A model generated the notes under the pieces. The model was not told the origin of the DNA. It did no database searches and saw nothing but the letters and a program-made list of their open reading frames with translations. Made by a program: the position numbers and the translations under genes. DNA of 33,182 nucleotides from Micromonospora sp. CPCC 205371 (GTDB taxonomy: Bacteria; Actinomycetota; Actinomycetes; Mycobacteriales; Micromonosporaceae), in contig NZ_JAIBNX010000021.1 of the NCBI RefSeq assembly GCF_026130045.1, positions 19,630-52,811 of the forward strand. Direction: 5' to 3'. Within the stretch, counting starts at the first letter, position 1, and every line of letters begins with the position of its first letter. Of the stretch, positions 31,828-33,182 are shown in pieces.

Positions 31828-33141
31828 GGCGTCGTCGAGCTGGGCCTGGACGCTGTCGGCTTCGGCGTCGCGGTTCAGTGTGCGGAGGGCGTCGGCTAGG
31901 GCGTAGCCGGCGCGGTACCACAGGTTGGTGCCGTGCTCCACGGACTCGAAGACCTGGCGCAGCAGCGGCTCCGCCGCCGGCTCGTCGAGCAACTCGGCCT
32001 GGGTGATACGCGCGTCGGCGGCGTTGTCGGCGGCGCCGATCCGGTCGTACCCCTCTGCCGCACGCGCGGCCAGCGTCGCCGCCTCCTCGCGCCGTCCCAA
32101 CCGGTCGGCGAGCGCGGACCGGTCGTAGTCGAGGCCGGCCGCGTGGAACACGACCGCCGGCTCGGCGGACGGCAGCGGGAACAGCGCGGCCTCGACGGCG
32201 TCGAGCAGCCGGGCGGTGTCGTCGAGCTGACCGGCGTACCGGGCGGACCGGGCCGCCTTGCGAAGGGCGCGCACTCCGTCCAATGGGGACTCGGCGGTCT
32301 GATACGCGGTGGCGGCCGCCTCGTACGCGGGCACCGCCTCGCCGTCGCGGTCGGCGGCTTCGAGGATGTCGCCCTCATCTTCGTGGAGCCTCGCCAACGC
32401 GTACGGGTCGTTGTCGCCGGAGCCGATGTTGGCTCGGACCAGATCGAGGGCCGCGTCCAGTTCGCCGATCTGGCGGTAGGCGCTGGCCAGTACGTGCCGG
32501 GCGCGGGGCAGCTCCGCGGCCACGCCGGAGCCGGGCAGTGCCGCCACGGCCTCTTCCGCGGTCTCGGCCGCCTCGTGGGCCCGGCCGCTGTTCAGGTACG
32601 CGACGGCGAGTTCGATGCGCGCGAGCGCCGGCGGCTCGACCGCGCCGTACACGGTGAACTCGGCGACGGCCTCGACCAGGTCGGGCACCGCCTCGGCGGC
32701 GCGTGGCCCTCCGGCGAGCAACCGTCCACGGTGGAACCGTGCCTCGGCGGCCATGGGCCCGCTGGTGAGCGCGGCCGCTTCGGCGTACGCGTCGACGGCG
32801 CCCTCGACATCGTCGCGGTGCAGCAGCAGGCCGCCGAGGCGGAACGCGGCGTATCCGCGCTGCGTGTCGTCGGCAGCCTCGGTGGCCTGGACGGCGCGCA
32901 GCTCAGGCTCGGCCTCGTCGGCGCGGTCGAGCGCGAGCAGGACGGTGGCGCGCAGCAGCCGCATCTCGACACCGATCTCCGGAGTGCCGGAGAGCTCGAC
33001 GAGCGGCTCGGCGCGGTTGAGCACGTCGAGCGCCTCGGTGGGCCGGCCAGCGGTGAGCTGCATGGCGGCCAGCGAGATGCCCCAGCCGGCACGGGTGGCG
33101 GGGTCGCCTTCGGGGGAGGGGCTCCACCGGGGGGCCTCCAC
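31819..33141 (-). CDS. Tetratricopeptide-repeat protein (5' end uncertain at window edge)
   Basis: 440 residues from GTG 33141, but the frame stays open through the C-homopolymer stretch to the window end, so the true start may lie outside. The whole protein is alpha-helical, with TPR-like pairs about every 35-40 residues (for example EALDVLNRAEPLVE, AVDAYAEAAALT, HEAAETAEEAVAAL, AALDLVRANIGSGD, AVPAYEAAATAYQ, EAATLAARAAEGYD). Composition is rich in Ala, Glu and Asp. No enzymatic domain or signal peptide is visible. It is probably a cytoplasmic scaffold; homologues are often longer. It is convergent with the helicase-nuclease with zero bases between the two stops. Confidence 0.8.
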   Translation of the reverse strand: MEAPRWSPSPEGDPATRAGWGISLAAMQLTAGRPTEALDVLNRAEPLVELSGTPEIGVEMRLLRATVLLALDRADEAEPELRAVQATEAADDTQRGYAAFRLGGLLLHRDDVEGAVDAYAEAAALTSGPMAAEARFHRGRLLAGGPRAAEAVPDLVEAVAEFTVYGAVEPPALARIELAVAYLNSGRAHEAAETAEEAVAALPGSGVAAELPRARHVLASAYRQIGELDAALDLVRANIGSGDNDPYALARLHEDEGDILEAADRDGEAVPAYEAAATAYQTAESPLDGVRALRKAARSARYAGQLDDTARLLDAVEAALFPLPSAEPAVVFHAAGLDYDRSALADRLGRREEAATLAARAAEGYDRIGAADNAADARITQAELLDEPAAEPLLRQVFESVEHGTNLWYRAGYALADALRTLNRDAEADSVQAQLDDATP

Positions 33142-33182
33142 CCTCCCCCCCCCCTCGGCCGCCCCCCCCCCCCCGCGCGCCT
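33142..33182. other. C-homopolymer window edge, probable assembly artefact
   Basis: Runs of 10 and 13 C residues separated by a few bases end the window. Such runs within an actinobacterial coding frame are not typical and look like low-quality contig-end sequence. The first 30 or so bases of the window are similarly suspect. Confidence 0.6.

Overview
The window is a GC-rich actinobacterial chromosomal segment. The paired ParE/ParC-type topoisomerase genes, a nitrate/nitrite-sensor-type histidine kinase, ECF sigma logic, GTG/TTG starts, ATGA-coupled operons and ABC sugar importers without their own ATPase all fit an actinomycete. Micromonosporaceae is my best guess, by inference only. Both edges look like contig ends: the right edge dissolves into C homopolymers, and the first and last genes are cut.

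Left part (1-3913): the tail of a sensor kinase, a CapA-type lipoprotein, a Gly-Cys-Val tRNA cluster with its own promoter and terminator hairpin, a 57-bp palindromic repeat, and a small operon of a PadR regulator and a signal-peptidase-fold membrane protein. That protein lacks both catalytic dyad residues.

3956-9176: a CstA carbon-starvation/pyruvate transporter with its small partner YbdD (coupled by ATGA) stands divergent from a sodium:solute symporter. The symporter is itself ATGA-coupled to an ECF sigma factor and then to a small one-pass membrane protein. The sigma gene carries an in-frame TAG exactly where region 4 begins, so it is a pseudogene, a truncated factor or a sequence error. 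A small secreted cysteine-containing protein follows.

9252-21241: a carbohydrate region. A minus-strand operon encodes a Tat/lipoprotein sugar-binding protein, two permeases and a GH35 beta-galactosidase, all tightly spaced. Then come an unknown membrane protein, a GT4 glycosyltransferase, an alpha/beta hydrolase, a patatin-like lipase and a secreted PL11 rhamnogalacturonan lyase. The sugar operon and the lyase share a 13-base motif and paired CGTAA boxes two helical turns apart in their upstream regions, suggesting co-regulation in degrading pectin side chains. The lyase has a TTA codon in its signal peptide.

21287-33182: parE-parC; a minus-strand pair of an HD-family alarmone-hydrolase-like protein and a DapA-superfamily aldolase/lyase; divergent from these a 1416-residue SF1 helicase with a C-terminal Vsr-like nuclease domain (the best candidate defence gene here); and a truncated TPR protein.

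Two families of dispersed palindromes (57 bp with a 13-nt loop; 50 bp with a 6-nt loop) occur twice each in intergenic gaps. Both 50-bp copies sit between convergent genes, and a 17-bp remnant of that family supplies the two stop codons where helicase and TPR genes meet. No CRISPR array, transposase, rRNA or phage gene was seen.
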